This document shows positions 10,405 through 21,689 of a stretch of 64,000 nucleotides of DNA, one piece after another. Each line of letters starts with the position of its first letter. Within the stretch, counting starts at the first letter, position 1. The notes under the pieces are model-generated. The model ran no database searches and was not told where the DNA came from. It was given only the letters and a program-made list of their open reading frames with translations. Made by a program: the position numbers and the translations under genes. This DNA is from Paragorgia papillata (taxonomy: Eukaryota; Cnidaria; Anthozoa; Scleralcyonacea; Coralliidae): positions 3,691,001-3,755,000 of the forward strand of contig JAWNZC010000234.1 of NCBI GenBank assembly GCA_035771165.1, written 5' to 3'.

Positions 10405-13400
10405 AAGTATAAAGTATAGTTTTACCTTAAAGTCTTCGCTACCAGAGGTTTCACCCTAAACGGGATCATCAGGCGACTGGAAAATATCGGTTAGTGGGCT
10501 GCTTAAATGCGTTAGTTGGGGCGTGGGTGTGGGCGTCGAAACGTCCGGCGCATTCATTTGGAGCGTGGGTGTGGGCGTCGAAACGTTGCGCGCACAATAT
10601 TAAGTTTGAATAAACTCGCCCCAGGACCGTTTGTGTAATAAGCAAATGACGCGGTATCCAAGATGGCAGATTGAATTTATAAGGATAAAAACTAGACCCC
10701 TTCAACGTGACAGATCACGCATTCTATATCTAATATTTATATGGCCTGCATGCATTGATTTTTATGTAATAGAGCTGGAGGGCTTTTGACTTGTAGAGGG
10801 GATTTGACAAAATATATATTACCAAAAGAGATATACATGTATATCATTCAAGGGACTAATATTTCTTCGAAATAAATTCCGAGAAGAGGAATGCGTGCAT
10901 TGTGCGCGCGCGCGTGTGGGTGGCTGCGTGCGTGTGATTCTATAATAAATTGACTGGTCTCGTGCTAGAAATCCGGCTCTCTGGTTGGGGAATTTACAGT
11001 TGAGATATATACTAATAGACACAAATAAACACATACTAGTGACAATTTTGAATACTTTTGTGGCTCCAAATGCAAATTTACCACCACTGCCTTTAAAGTT
11101 CATGGACGCCATTACAATGTTATTCATCAATCTAGATAAATCAGAAAAGATTTACTGTGAGTACACGCAAAAACTATTTTTGATAAATATATGATGTCAA
11201 GGTAGTTCAAATATGAAAGAATTTTCCCATCAATATAATGAGTGTTGCCGTTACTGCCGCGGTTGTTGCATTCAAAAAACATTATTCATACTTGTTCCTA
11301 AAAAAATTGGTTCGACAGAATTTTTTTAAATTTGCCTATATTGATTACCTATACTTTAATAAAGAAAAATTTTAATCAAATAAAAATTGGAGTTATAATC
11401 GCCCAAAGTTCCTATTGAGTTAAACTAGATTAGAAGGAAATTATTAGCAGTCATTTTGAAACGTCATTGTTGCCATAGCAAGCACGGTGACGCACATCTT
11501 GTTTACACTGATTCCTTGATTCACGAGATGCTGTTCTATTATACAAGACAGTTATTGTGTAATTCATCAAAAAAAATTATGTGCAGTATTTTAGTCTCAG
11601 ACATGATGTTTTCAAATTTTTAAGCGGGTAATAGAACTGCTAAAATATCGACCTGCAATATCGACCTGTTATTCAATTGTTAGTTAGCATATATATATAT
11701 ATAATTATTTATTTACCTGTGCATCACATTACGGACGTTTTCTTTTACGGTTAGTCCACCGATTTTAGAAAGTCTAGACAACTGTACAATTATATGAAAG
11801 TACGTTAACAATTATAACCAGTAATAATAGTTTTATTTGAATAATCCCGCATAGATGTAGGATATACATGAGATACAGTACCAACCCTGAGTCACATATT
11901 ATTAGCGTTCAACACGAATTCGTGTCGTATTATAAAAAACTGACCACGTGATGGCCATAAAACAATAATAGGCCATTCGTGATGCAATTACGTACGTTCG
12001 GTGGCGCTGTATGTGTACAACTACCGAGCTGTACAACTACCAGAATGCTTTGCTATGCAGTATATCTGCTTAAATCCTGGTTTCTGTTTGGTCACAGCAA
12101 TGTCATAGTGGTGCTGGTCACAGAGGTTTTCATGTCTATAGACGCAATAGAGTGCTACAAACAGTAAAACTTCGTACTGAAAAAAGGATACTGGAAAGAC
12201 ATTCTGGATCTATCTATACCAAAAATTAAAGACTTCGTACTGAAAAAAAAAAAAATACTGGAAAAACATTCTGGTAGTTGTAGTCACGCAACGCCAGCGC
12301 CACCGAACAACGTCGCGCAGATCTATTATCAGTAAGATAAACTCGAAACAGTGCACAGTGGCAAAACGAAATGATATTTTGGTTTATTCTCAACCATGCA
12401 ATTTATAATGGGATAGATTTTAAAAAGACTTACCAGGAGATTTTCTTTTTCTTCGTCATCAAGGCTTGTTTCCAGTGCCTTGAATTGATCGAGGTCAGTT
12501 GCTTGTTCCACGTGAAACTCAGAGTCGTCTGCCTCGCATCTTTTCCCTACTTGTGCCAGGGTATTTTTAATTTCCATTAACAAATGCAACACCCTCTGCT
12601 GAAATCCTAAAAAATGCGGATCTTTGTTATTGACGGTTAAATAGAGATCGTTAGTAATATTATTATCGAGATAGCTCCGAGTTTATTTTTGTAGGCGCTC
12701 GATCATTGTTTTATTTTAATGTGGGTGGAATAAAAATTTCCACGGCGCCCGATATAACTGGATAACTCTTATAGGCGTTTGCTCGGGCAATTTGGAGAGA
12801 TGCCTTGCGACACATCGCAGGCAAATTCAGAAATTATAGAATGTTGATTGTCTATATATAACCCTACCCCAGTTGGCTGATCATTACCTTACACCTTGTT
12901 AAAATTTTAAACACTAATTCCCAAAATGACTTGATTCCATCAAAAACCGGCGCGGTGATCATATTTAATACACAAAAATATAATTTTGTCAGGTTCCAAA
13001 TTTGATTCATTGAATATGAAATAAAAGTACATATATATATATATATATACAAAGTATAAAGTATAGTTTTACCTTAAAGTCTTCGCTACCAGAGGTTTCA
13101 CCCTAAACGGGATCATCAGTCGCCTGATGATCCCGTTTAGGGTGAAACCTCTGGTAGCGAAGACTTTAAGGTAAAACTATACTTTATACTATGTATTTTG
13201 CTCTATCTATATATGGTATTGAGCACACTCTAACATTTCGTGAACCAAAACTCACTTATATATATATATATATATAGCTAGCTACACTGATGAGCTGTTG
13301 TACAGCGAAACACCGTGTCTGTAGATTGAACTATATATATATATATATAAAGCAAATTGGATTCAAAATCGAGTTAAGCGTCAGTTATGCTCCAGAGACC

Positions 13401-16400
13401 TATATATATATGACGTGTACGGCCAGCAATGATCGAATCAGTATATATACACGGTTTCCAGATTTGCGTCACTATCTTTTGCCGGCCTAATCATACTATA
13501 ATTGCTACATGCCAAAAGTGCGCCTCTGATGACACACCCAAATACTACAAATTCGTATTTATCTAGCTGAAAAATTTGGGAGAATTATTAAATTAGCTGC
13601 CGGTGCAGGTGCCGCGCAGTCTTTCAAACGTAATACTCACTTGCTTCTGGCATCGGAAATCCATGGCCATTTTTTGAAGCATTTACTGTAGGTCTAGGTG
13701 GAGGCCTAGCTGGCGAAGGGCCTCTTGCTTTTTTCTGCCCGGACCCACATCTTTGTGGGCTTGAACTTCGTCTTTTTTCATTCCTCTTAGCAGCACTAGA
13801 TGTACCTGCAGTTCTCTGATTGAACTTTTTTGGCGGCGTTGGAAAATTCAAATTATCTTTAAACGCACACAATACAGAACATTAATTACAATATAAACGT
13901 GCGGTATCCCCATTTATTATATTTCGGCTCCCCTAGTCTGTGATATGGGGGTTTGGGCCCTAAGGTGCCGTCCGTACGCTTCAACCTTCCTCACTCCAAC
14001 CCCAATCTCGTACCCCGAGCCCGTGCTCCTTTTGCACCCCTAACCCAGCAAGCAACACATGCTACGCCTCTGATAATTACTGACATTTACTGTATTTTTT
14101 GTGCGAAATTTTTTATGCCGTAACGCGTACACCACTGAACACAACAAGTTATATTTTAAAGGCTCTCTGTTATCGGTTACCTGATCTTGGGATACTGTGT
14201 AACCAACAGGCTCTCTGGCTGCGCAAATCAAATAGCTACAAGCGGTGATTCCAAACTCGACTGGGATTCAAGAGACAATTAGCGGAAAACCATGTTTTGC
14301 CATGCAAATGATGCTTTCACTTTTGCCTAGTTGGGATCGCATATGTTTAAACAATGAGGTGTTAAAACAATTTGTCTTCATATATAGATTATATTTCAAA
14401 GCATATTGGGCCTAGTTCAAACGCGCTCTTCTCATGCGCCGAACCTGATTTGAACTAGGCCTTACCACCAAACTGGATGTTCGTTTCCCCGGAAGATTGC
14501 AACATCGCGACTTCCGTGAAGTTGACAACAAAATGTTCATGTGTTCTCATGAATGTTTTGATTACACTAAAACTTAATTCGCATGATATGTATTGAATTC
14601 TGGAGAATACGGTTTCCCCAAGCAATTTCGTAATTCCGCTTCTGCAAACCGACCGTGTTGAAAACCGCAATTATCCATGACGACTATATCTCCATTCGCT
14701 AGTATGGGATTTCCGTAGACTTCATCGACAACCTGCAGACTTTCATGAAAAAATTCTAACATCTCAAACCCATTTGATGCCCCGTCCAAAATGTTGTAGT
14801 AACTTATACCAAATCTGCTTTGCAATAAATTCACAGTGTAATTGCAATCGGAAGCATAGCGTTTTAATTCGACAGCTCGCTTACCTTTCTCTGCGTGCCC
14901 ATACAAACGATTGCCGGTCGTTCTTTTGACCGAACATTCATCAAAGAAGTGTATTCTACTAGTAGACATACTCACTATGTAATAGATACAGCATGAGCAG
15001 CCGAGCTGTATCTGATTTACAAGGCGAGCTGTAAGCGAGCCGTAGTAAATCAGATAAGCTCGGCTGCGAATTTAAACCACTGCTACGATATTGATTTCTT
15101 TTGTGTTTTCGTCATGAATTATTAATGAGTATTTTAATTATATATAATGTACATACCATTAACAGTATCTTGATCTTCTCCATCAGGCGATTCATCTGAA
15201 TCACTACCATTAGGTGCTTCAACTGGGTGTTGTTCTGAAATATAGTAGAATACACACCTAAACTAGTTATTTATTTAATGTTTAGTCAGCCTGTACAATA
15301 TTATAAGGAAAATATTTTCACTGTATGAAAAAACGTCTATTGGCATGTGACCTTGGGCCCTCTTGAGACCTCGGGAAATATTTTTCATACACTGACCTCG
15401 AAGCCCAAGCAGTATATTCTAATATATGTTGCTCTATTATCCCCCCTCCTTTTTCAAGCCTCCCTCTTCTAACAAGCCCCGTTCTGGAAGCAAAATATAA
15501 TCAATCCCCCCTCTCTTTTACGCTCCCCATCCAATTCTGTTTTAAAATCACAAAACATTAATGTTTAGCATGTCATGTCAAAGATATTTTAGTTAGTTTT
15601 AGATGTTTCTGTTTGTCTGCCTTTTTTCCAGTTGATCATGACTTTTCACTATAATTTTTGTAATTCAACCTTATCAGAGTTTGGTGGTGACCATTGAAGT
15701 ATGTTTTTTAATCTTGTTTAAAATTAAATCAGTTCATAAATAAATGAGAATCAGACTCTTCTTTGTACTTATTTGAAATAACATCCCCTCTCTACTAAAG
15801 CCGCCCCCCCCCCCAAAAAAAAGTTTGGAACAAAAACCCAACCGGGACTTAATAATAGAGAAATTACAATATATTAAATTGCTTCAAACCCTTTGTTCAT
15901 GTAGGCTATACCTCTGTTCTGCCATGTCTACAGTATACCCATATATATAGGCCATGTCTACAGTATACCCATCTACCCCCTGGTCCTCCCATTCCTTTGC
16001 TGTCCCAACCTTTGACTGTTTTAGAAAATATATATAATACTTCATTATATTTATATACTTCTTTCTGTTTCTATTACTAAAAAAAGAAGGAAGTGGAGAC
16101 AGCAAATCTACAGGGTACATGCACTGATATTCAGAAGTCAAAACCCATGTATGTTTGCTAAGTTTCCAATAGGTTTTGTGTGTACATATTATGTATAATG
16201 TTTATTTGCAATAAGCATTAATTACTGTAGCATACTGTATGATTAACCTTTTTGTGAACATTTCTTTGATGTTATTGGCTTTTTGCTGCTATCTTGTGGA
16301 AGTTCATCATCGCTAACATCTGTCGTTGTGAATTCATACTCATTACAAGTTTCTTTGTCCACTGCAAAAAAAATGGAACAAAACTATTATTACTAGTACA

Positions 16401-16475
16401 TAATATATGTATTTGAAATCACTTATAATTCATCCAATTGAAATAATTTCCCATACAACCACTTCCTAATAACAG

Positions 16476-16557
<82 letters not shown>

Positions 16558-18347
16558 TTTATTCAGGATATCCACGTCACCGAAGTGTTTTTCAGTGGAG
16601 TCCTGTTAAATCAAAAATATATATACATGGTAATAAAGACATTATATACAATAACAATAAATTCTAAACATTAATTAATTAAATATACATGCATATATAT
16701 CAAAAGCTTATAATTACAAAACTAAATTAAACAAATGTACTGAGATTTTTAAGTTTTGTTTTAAATAGTTGAAGAGATCTTGCCTGTTTTATATCGTTAT
16801 TTAGTTTATTAAAATCATTAGAAGCATGGTAAACAAGTTTTTGCTTACCCCAGTTGGTCTTAGGTTTGAGTAGATGTAAATTACTGTTGAATCGCGTATT
16901 ATATAATTATGAATGTCGCTATTCGTAATAAGTTCAAAATCAAAATCAATAAGTCCATTTATGTTAAAAACACAACGATGCTTCTGACGCCTTATGCTTA
17001 AAGGGGTCCGGTTAAGCAATTTTAAAGCATCGGATGACGAGGAGAAGGAAGGAGCATCCAGGATCAGTTTTGCCGCCTTGTTTTTGAGTATGGTAACAGG
17101 AATAAATTAGGAATACATGTAAATGCTGCAATGTGTATATTTTGCTTAGTTTATATATAACTTACTGCATCACAACGCACAAATACTGGACTTATAGACA
17201 AGTTAATCAATTGTGCATGGCATCAGTAAAAAAATTAACTGCTGGGAAACCCCGAGACCCGAGTAAACATGCATATAGTTTTTGGCCCCTGGGATCTCTC
17301 ACTTGATGATCGAGTTAAATTGTCTGACATTAAAAAGAGAGTTAAAGTAATTAAAGGCCAGTTTTGGCCATTCTAGTAGTGAAAGGGTTAATATATGCAC
17401 AGCACATTTTATTTACCTGTACAGTAATATATTAATGTTGATTGCCGTAGATTATAAAATATACAGTGCTGACCATTAATTACTACTGTCTAAATACATA
17501 TTAATTAGGTTAATAATTAATTCTCTACGATTGCGTAGATTAGGAGAGAATTTCTTTGTGTACGATTAGTAGAATATTGCATTAGCATTTGCACATATAT
17601 ATCCATAACAATGAACCAGGCTGTTATAAAAGTCGTGTCCTCGAAGTCAGTCGTCTTCTCGTCTTCTAAGGTTTTTCCTGGCGTCCGTATGTTGCGGTTG
17701 TTGTCGCAGCCCGCAGCCGCAAGCTTTCTTTGCTTGCACGAGTCAATAAATGTAGCGTCCACGCCGTGGCACAAAACTCCACATTTTATAATACTCGTTT
17801 ATAGCATAGAATATTAAATTGTCTTCAAAAACTCATTAATAATTCATGAGGAAAACACAAAGGAAATCCGTACCATGTCCGTGGTTTTATACGTGATAAA
17901 ACTTCTTGACGTCAGAATGAATACTAATGAACATACAATTTTATATAAAGAATACTAATGAACATACAATTTTATATAAAGAATACTAATGAACATACCA
18001 TCCAATAACGAATCGTTTTTGAAGCCATTCAAAACACTCGCATCACGTGTTTTATCAGATCTAAAACACTCGGGCTGCGCCCTCGTGGTTTTAAATCTGA
18101 TAAAACACTCCTGCTCGTGTTTTAAATATTACATAAACTATTAGATATTCATGATCATACCTGAAGTACATTTAACTTTAACCAGTGGGAAGGTGTGCCA
18201 TTGTGTTGATGGTAATTCTTTGTTTTCCAATGCCCTTATGACATTAATGCCAGTTGGCCACCTTATATTGTTGCCTTCAACCCAGGCTGAGGGTATGACG
18301 CCTTCCAACTCATGGCCATCTTCCTGCCAGACAGCCCTTGTCCACAT
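10198..18347 (-). CDS. DUF4806-like protein, eight exons, inside the CACTA-like element
   Basis: Minus-strand exons: 18347-18161, 16361-16248, 15234-15157, 13856-13641, 12606-12434, 11781-11717, 11131-11037 and 10313-10198. They total 1044 bases (347 aa plus TAA). Every intron is GT-AG and every junction phase matches, so the frame is open throughout. Residues 1-62 form a WTRAVWQEDG / SAWV / RWP module seen at the start of DUF4806 proteins. An acidic, Ser-rich and then basic linker follows (KKPITSKK, GSGQKKARG). The C-terminal half has RFQQRVLHLLMEI, DLDQFKALETSL and LSKIGGLTVKENV, matching DUF4806, then TETDITRAIMALL near the end. The molecular function of DUF4806 is unknown. Position downstream of the transposase and on its strand suggests a second element protein. 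The ATG at 18347 is chosen because the module starts there; an extra 5' exon joined at 18354 is possible. Confidence 0.75.
10335..10610 (-). mobile_element. Penelope-like element 3' end (family 1) in a TA run
   Basis: TA repeats (10341-10401) are followed by ACAAAGTATAAAGTATAG, a hammerhead core, and on the minus strand the tail of the PLE ORF with two RFDAHTHAP-frame repeats (read in the true frame as STPTPT repeats). It matches 56165-56360 and is truncated at about 10605. It lies in the last intron of the DUF4806-like gene. Confidence 0.8.
10430..10478 (-). ncRNA. Hammerhead ribozyme motif (PLE family 1)
   Basis: On the minus strand: stem I strand TCGC, core CTGATGA, stem II CCC/GGG, core GAA, a 3-bp stem III (ACC/GGT with a TCT loop), then A and GCGA closing stem I. 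All invariant core bases are present. The sequence is the same as at 57321-57366. Hammerheads with a very short stem III are known from Penelope-like elements. Confidence 0.75.
11990..12315. repeat. MITE-like inverted repeat with internal duplication
   Basis: ACGTTCGGTGGCGCTG at the left (11992-12007) matches CAGCGCCACCGAACAACGT at the right (12296-12314), and CAACTACCAGAATG (12040-12053) matches CATTCTGGTAGTTG (12269-12282). Inside, a unit with GACTTCGTACTGAAAAAA and GGAAAGACATTCTGG occurs twice (from about 12169 and 12231). Non-coding, in an intron of the DUF4806-like gene. Confidence 0.65.
13030..13270. mobile_element. Head-to-head hammerhead dimer, PLE-derived, between TA runs
   Basis: TA repeats, then a minus-strand hammerhead arm (13078-13125) meet a plus-strand arm (about 13117-13166) at a shared core, giving a near-perfect inverted repeat. 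The PLE terminal sequence (GCTCTATCTATATATGGTATTG, shortened here) and another TA run follow to 13276. No PLE coding sequence remains. It is in an intron of the DUF4806-like gene. Confidence 0.75.
13119..13166 (+). ncRNA. Hammerhead ribozyme motif (plus arm of the dimer)
   Basis: Stem I TCGC, CTGATGA, CCC/GGG stem II, GAA, ACC-TCT-GGT stem III, A, GCGA. The plus arm is complete. In the minus arm the fusion point replaces the TCGC strand before CTGATGA, so its stem I is damaged. Confidence 0.7.
14408..14975 (-). pseudogene. Tc1/IS630-type DDE transposase fragment
   Basis: The minus-strand frame from 14975 reads STSRIHFFDECSVKRTTGNR, then YTVNLLQSRFGISYYNILDG, then GDIVVMDNCGFQHG and PYSPEFN. 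These are the DD(E/D) catalytic blocks (FDE, MDNCGFH-type, YSPxxN) of the DDE_3 superfamily. A frame shift follows the YSPEFN block and the end continues as LSFSVIKTFMRTHEHF. The hairpin GGCCTAGTTCAAA / TTTGAACTAGGCC (14408-14461) may mark the element end. The N-terminal half is missing. It is a dead intronic insertion within the DUF4806-like gene. Confidence 0.8.
14984..15075. repeat. Foldback repeat with GCGAGCTGTAAGCGAGC apex
   Basis: GCAGCCGAGCTGTATCTGAT (14997-15016) pairs with ATCAGATAAGCTCGGCTGC (15049-15067), and AGGCGAGCTGTAAGCGAGCC lies at the apex. It is similar in style, not in sequence, to the foldbacks at 4178, 6180 and 18816. Confidence 0.65.
16478..17100 (-). pseudogene. CR1/Jockey-like LINE, C-terminal RT fragment with (AAT)n tail
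   Basis: Read on the minus strand from about 17098: ILKNKAAKLILDAPSFSSSS, then LLNRTPLSIRRQKHRCVFNI, then SDIHNYIIRDS and a final SLQLFKTKLKNLSTF. This is the typical region after the RT in CR1/L2/Jockey-group LINEs. The ORF has frame breaks. Its 3' end runs into an AAT microsatellite (16478-16556). 5'-truncated and inactive. Confidence 0.75.
17510..17825. other. Unassigned interval with two overlapping short ORFs
   Basis: Open frames exist on both strands (minus 17774-17517, plus 17611-17817) with no recognised motif. The DUF4806-like exons at 18161 and 16361 join in phase without it, so it is not needed as an exon. An alternative or fossil exon cannot be excluded. Confidence 0.3.
17828..18135. 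repeat. MITE family M1, copy 2
   Basis: Starts ACTCATTAATAATTCATGAGG and ends TTTAAATATTACATAAAC, like the copy at 1100-1378. An internal unit GAATACTAATGAACATAC is repeated three times (17918-17998, about 31-bp period). The hairpin TGTTTTATCAGATCTAAAACACTC with its partner lies at 18038-18105. It sits in the first intron of the DUF4806-like gene. Confidence 0.75.
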
Positions 18348-18717
18348 GATTGTCCTTAGGATAATAAAACAGAAAATATGTATTCATGTTACTAATGAAA
18401 TATTTTACATACTAAAAGCTAGTCAATAGTGTGAAACCTGTAGACTACACAGGTTAAAACCAAGTAATTTTAATGATGATGATGTTGTACATATTATAAT
18501 GAAACATTAAGTAAAGTTTAACATTCTGTACACGAGTTTTAGTCCAATAAGTTTATTTATTCAAACAGTGAAATAAAATAGTGTGCTGCGTATGCAGTGT
18601 TGAAATATATATCGAAATAGCCGAAATACAGTAAGGTTGGTGAACTGCCGAACGTATATTTCCTTAACGTTTCATATTTCTCTCCGACGAATATTAAATG
18701 TTGTATACTATAATTAT

Positions 18718-19103
18718 GAGGTATAGTTTGCTACTAAGTAATATTAAAGTACACTACTAACCAAGGACCAAACTCCCTTCAGTACAGGTATAGTTTGCTA
18801 CTAAGTAATATTAAGTAATAGATAAATCCCGAGAACGAGGGATGTATGCTATATAATAATATATCGCATACATCCCGACGTTGGAGGGATTTATCTGACT
18901 TAATTTATTATTGAGGAGGTTTTCCAACAAAGTTTTGTCTATTTTTTCCACCTGATTTTCCTTGTTTTTTTTCTTCATTTCGTATCTAATTATTATTCAA
19001 GGTCTTTATGCGATATAAAGACCTCGGTAGAACAAAGAAAACCGACTCAATTAATAATGAATTAAAGTACACTACTAACGAAGGACCAAACTCCCTTCAG
19101 TAC
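18718..19103. repeat. Tandem duplication split by a foldback insertion
   Basis: A unit of about 69 bases (GGTATAGTTTGCTACTAAGT ... CTCCCTTCAGTACA) is complete at 18720-18786. It recurs with its first part at 18787-18814 and its last part at 19063-19103. The roughly 248 bases between are a foldback (GGGATGTATGC with GCATACATCCC; TAAATCCCGAGAACGAGG near its start). The insertion therefore postdates the duplication. Confidence 0.75.
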
Positions 19104-19178
19104 ACCAATTATTCTAATTATTAACAATTAATTAAATTACATGTACGTATAACTTAACACGTTTCCCCCTGCTAAATA

Positions 19179-19352
19179 AAGTCGTCTGGCATTAGCCAGG
19201 ATAAATTGATAAAATACTAAAGACTTGTCATTATATACTGCAAGTCTTCAATGTGTTAACCAACCCTGTAATGCCCAAGAGTGCCTTTAGTATTTTACTC
19301 TGGCTGGCGCCAGACGATTTTACTCTGTCTCTGGCTCGCGCCAGATGATTTT
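19179..19352. repeat. Hairpin repeat with CGTCTGGC...GCCAGACG ends
   Basis: GTCGTCTGGCATTAGCCAGG (19183-19202) pairs with CTGGCTGGCGCCAGACGATT (about 19301-19320). A related half unit (GGCTCGCGCCAGATGATTTTAC) follows at 19330-19352, just past the 3' end of the transposase gene. Confidence 0.6.
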
Positions 19353-19374
19353 ACTTTTTGTAACGTACATTCTA

Positions 19375-21351
19375 CTAATGCCTTTCTACTTCATGGTGTA
19401 GTGGGAAAATAACAACTCCTTCCTTGTAGGGTAGGCATACAGCCTTGCAAAGAATCTGGAACCTTTCCAGAAGACATCTCTTTGCTTTTTTCTGAACATT
19501 CCGTACATAAACAATGTCAAACAACTTGGAGTCAGCTGGAGTTTCGAAGAAGCTCTCTGTATGTCGGTCAGAAATAATGTCACATACAAGATGAAAATCT
19601 TGTTTCTCTACAACAAATGCATATTTGGAATTTTTTAACAGAAAGCAACTATCTTTTAATTTGGATGAGATAGTTGAATATAAATTCCAGTTGAATGGCA
19701 CATCAGTTTGGTTTGATTGCTTGAGTTCTTCAAGCCGTTTCACAACTTGCACAAGTGGGTTTTGAGCAGTACGAACAAGTCGTTTCAGTTGCTGCATATG
19801 GTTTTCAAATGGAAAACAGGAAATCTCATTCAATGAGACCTGAAATAAGTGGACATCATCCGGTAAATGTAGCAGACTATGGACATTGTAAACGACAAAT
19901 GTATCGCCATAAATAGCTTCACATCCATGCACAAAGTGGGTAATTAACTCTCTTGCATATTGTAAGTATGCATTGCGTTTATCAGCATTTGCATTGAGCA
20001 TGATCGAGATGGCAATGGAAAATGTAAGAAAGTGTTGATAGACCTTCTTTGGTAACACATCACGTAACACTACTGGGCCAGTATAGAGTAGAAACTGGCG
20101 ATATTCAGTGGCTTTCCAGCGGTCTAGCTCTATCAAAGACCTGGGTTGCCTTGCAAACTCACTTGGCATGCTGCCATGCAACGACGCCAAATTTTCTGAG
20201 ATTTGTACAATATGTCTTGAAGACAACTTGCACTCTTTGGGTCCACTCTTTAGGTAGTGCAGCAAACGTCTGGTTACTCCTAAACAGACCATGTGCATAT
20301 AGTCAAGAGGAAACTGTCGAATGCATGAAATACCATGGTCAATCAATGGGGATGCTTGTTTCTGATGATTTGTATACATCAAATTGGAGAAGTCTTCTTC
20401 AGCTCTTAGAACACATGGTTCATTAGAGTTAAAGACAACTCTACCATTCCAAGATCCCTTGATGATGCAGCGTTCGCAAGAATAATAGCCTGTGTGTCCA
20501 ATTATACACTTCAAAAAGCTTCTAGCAGGAGCATCACATAAAAAGCACAAAATATTTAAACTTAATTTATGAGATTCAAAGCTTAGGCCATCACGCTTGA
20601 GCTTGACAAGTTCTTGAAGAAAGTCATCTAGGTACTCTTCAACTGAGGTTGGCTTTGCATTGCCATAAAACAATGCAATAACAAACACTTTAAGGTCCCC
20701 AAAACAACCTAGGATAGGCCAGAATTGAGCACTAGATGATTTGAACAGTGGAAGGCCATCTACATTGACCTTCAGTTGGATAGTTTTATGGTTCTCTATA
20801 AATGATGGGTTCTGTGACAGTATTTCACATACACCGTGCTCTATGCCAAGATATATATACTGCCCACCGCACTTTGCCAAAGTTGTTATTCCCTGGGGAG
20901 TAGCTAAAAGTGTCCGACTGTCCTTTGGAAGGCAATGTCCTTCTTGTCGTAAAATTCCCAACAGTTCATTTACAGCACCTCTCTGACATTTATTTTTTGC
21001 TGCCCATGTTGCCAATTGTTTGCGTAAAGTAATGGGTGAAACACTAGAGGTACCAATGTCATTCTCAGTTTCCATGCCATCACAATCAGAGCTATTGGAA
21101 GTTGTATTAATATATTCTTGATCACTGTCATAACATGCAGCCAGAGCAGTATTTGACTGTTGACCATTACTCTCACTATCTTCATCAAAATTATCATAAT
21201 GGGGAATATTGCTTGCATTTATATCTTCACCAGGTATATTGTTCTCATCCTCATTACTGGTACGATACTCAGCAATAGTGCTTGCCTCAGCTCTAAACCT
21301 GCGATAGCTTCTCCAGTATGCCATATTGTCAACACCAACCTTTATGTACAA
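19375..21351 (-). CDS. CACTA/EnSpm-like transposase (about 650 aa)
   Basis: A single uninterrupted minus-strand ORF of 658 codons. The second Met (MAYWRSYRRF, codon 10) is an equally good start, and an upstream exon is possible. Residues 20-110 are acidic and low-complexity. The conserved part then runs LPKDSRTLL, KVNVDGLPLFKSSSAQFWPI, CDAPARSF, GHTGYYSCERC (zinc-binding type), PLDYMHMVCLGVTRRL, and near the C-terminus HSLLHLPDDV and SCFPFENHMQQLKRLV. The Asp residues in VDGLP and CDAPA and the Glu in FEN are candidate DDE catalytic residues, by resemblance to this transposase class. No stop or frame shift is visible, so it may be functional. It lies 5' of the DUF4806-like gene on the same strand, between the long subterminal arrays. 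Exact superfamily naming is by memory of related animal elements. Confidence 0.8.
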   Translation of the reverse strand: MYIKVGVDNMAYWRSYRRFRAEASTIAEYRTSNEDENNIPGEDINASNIPHYDNFDEDSESNGQQSNTALAACYDSDQEYINTTSNSSDCDGMETENDIGTSSVSPITLRKQLATWAAKNKCQRGAVNELLGILRQEGHCLPKDSRTLLATPQGITTLAKCGGQYIYLGIEHGVCEILSQNPSFIENHKTIQLKVNVDGLPLFKSSSAQFWPILGCFGDLKVFVIALFYGNAKPTSVEEYLDDFLQELVKLKRDGLSFESHKLSLNILCFLCDAPARSFLKCIIGHTGYYSCERCIIKGSWNGRVVFNSNEPCVLRAEEDFSNLMYTNHQKQASPLIDHGISCIRQFPLDYMHMVCLGVTRRLLHYLKSGPKECKLSSRHIVQISENLASLHGSMPSEFARQPRSLIELDRWKATEYRQFLLYTGPVVLRDVLPKKVYQHFLTFSIAISIMLNANADKRNAYLQYARELITHFVHGCEAIYGDTFVVYNVHSLLHLPDDVHLFQVSLNEISCFPFENHMQQLKRLVRTAQNPLVQVVKRLEELKQSNQTDVPFNWNLYSTISSKLKDSCFLLKNSKYAFVVEKQDFHLVCDIISDRHTESFFETPADSKLFDIVYVRNVQKKAKRCLLERFQILCKAVCLPYKEGVVIFPLHHEVERH

Positions 21352-21640
21352 TGTTAAAAAACTCAGCTTACTGGCACATACTACACTGAGTACATTTCAT
21401 TCTATTGACAGCACCATTTGGTGTGCTAGCAGTAGAATGGGGGGGGGGGGGGGTCATACCACTCCCCTCACTACTGTACATAGCATGCCAATACACCATA
21501 TACTACAGATGAAAGTATATATTGTATATAATTGTATTTATGGTTTCCTAAAGTAAACTACTTGTATATAACTGTACATGTAGTTGCGAGAAAAGGTGAT
21601 TTTTTATAGGCCCACGTTTATTTCAAAGCACATAATTGTG

Positions 21641-21643
<3 letters not shown>

Positions 21644-21686
<43 letters not shown>
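21644..21686. repeat. (TA)n microsatellite
   Basis: Pure TA run. A G homopolymer lies nearby at 21439-21452. The rest of 21352-22080 shows no supported feature. Confidence 0.95.

Positions 21687-21689
<3 letters not shown>

Noticed and set aside
10469..10705. Minus ORF with RFDAHTHAP repeats as a gene
   Set aside because: It is an out-of-frame reading of the STPTPT repeat tail of the PLE ORF joined to unrelated sequence.
17517..17817. Overlapping ORFs as an extra exon of the DUF4806-like gene
   Set aside because: No domain similarity, and the neighbouring exons already join in phase without it.
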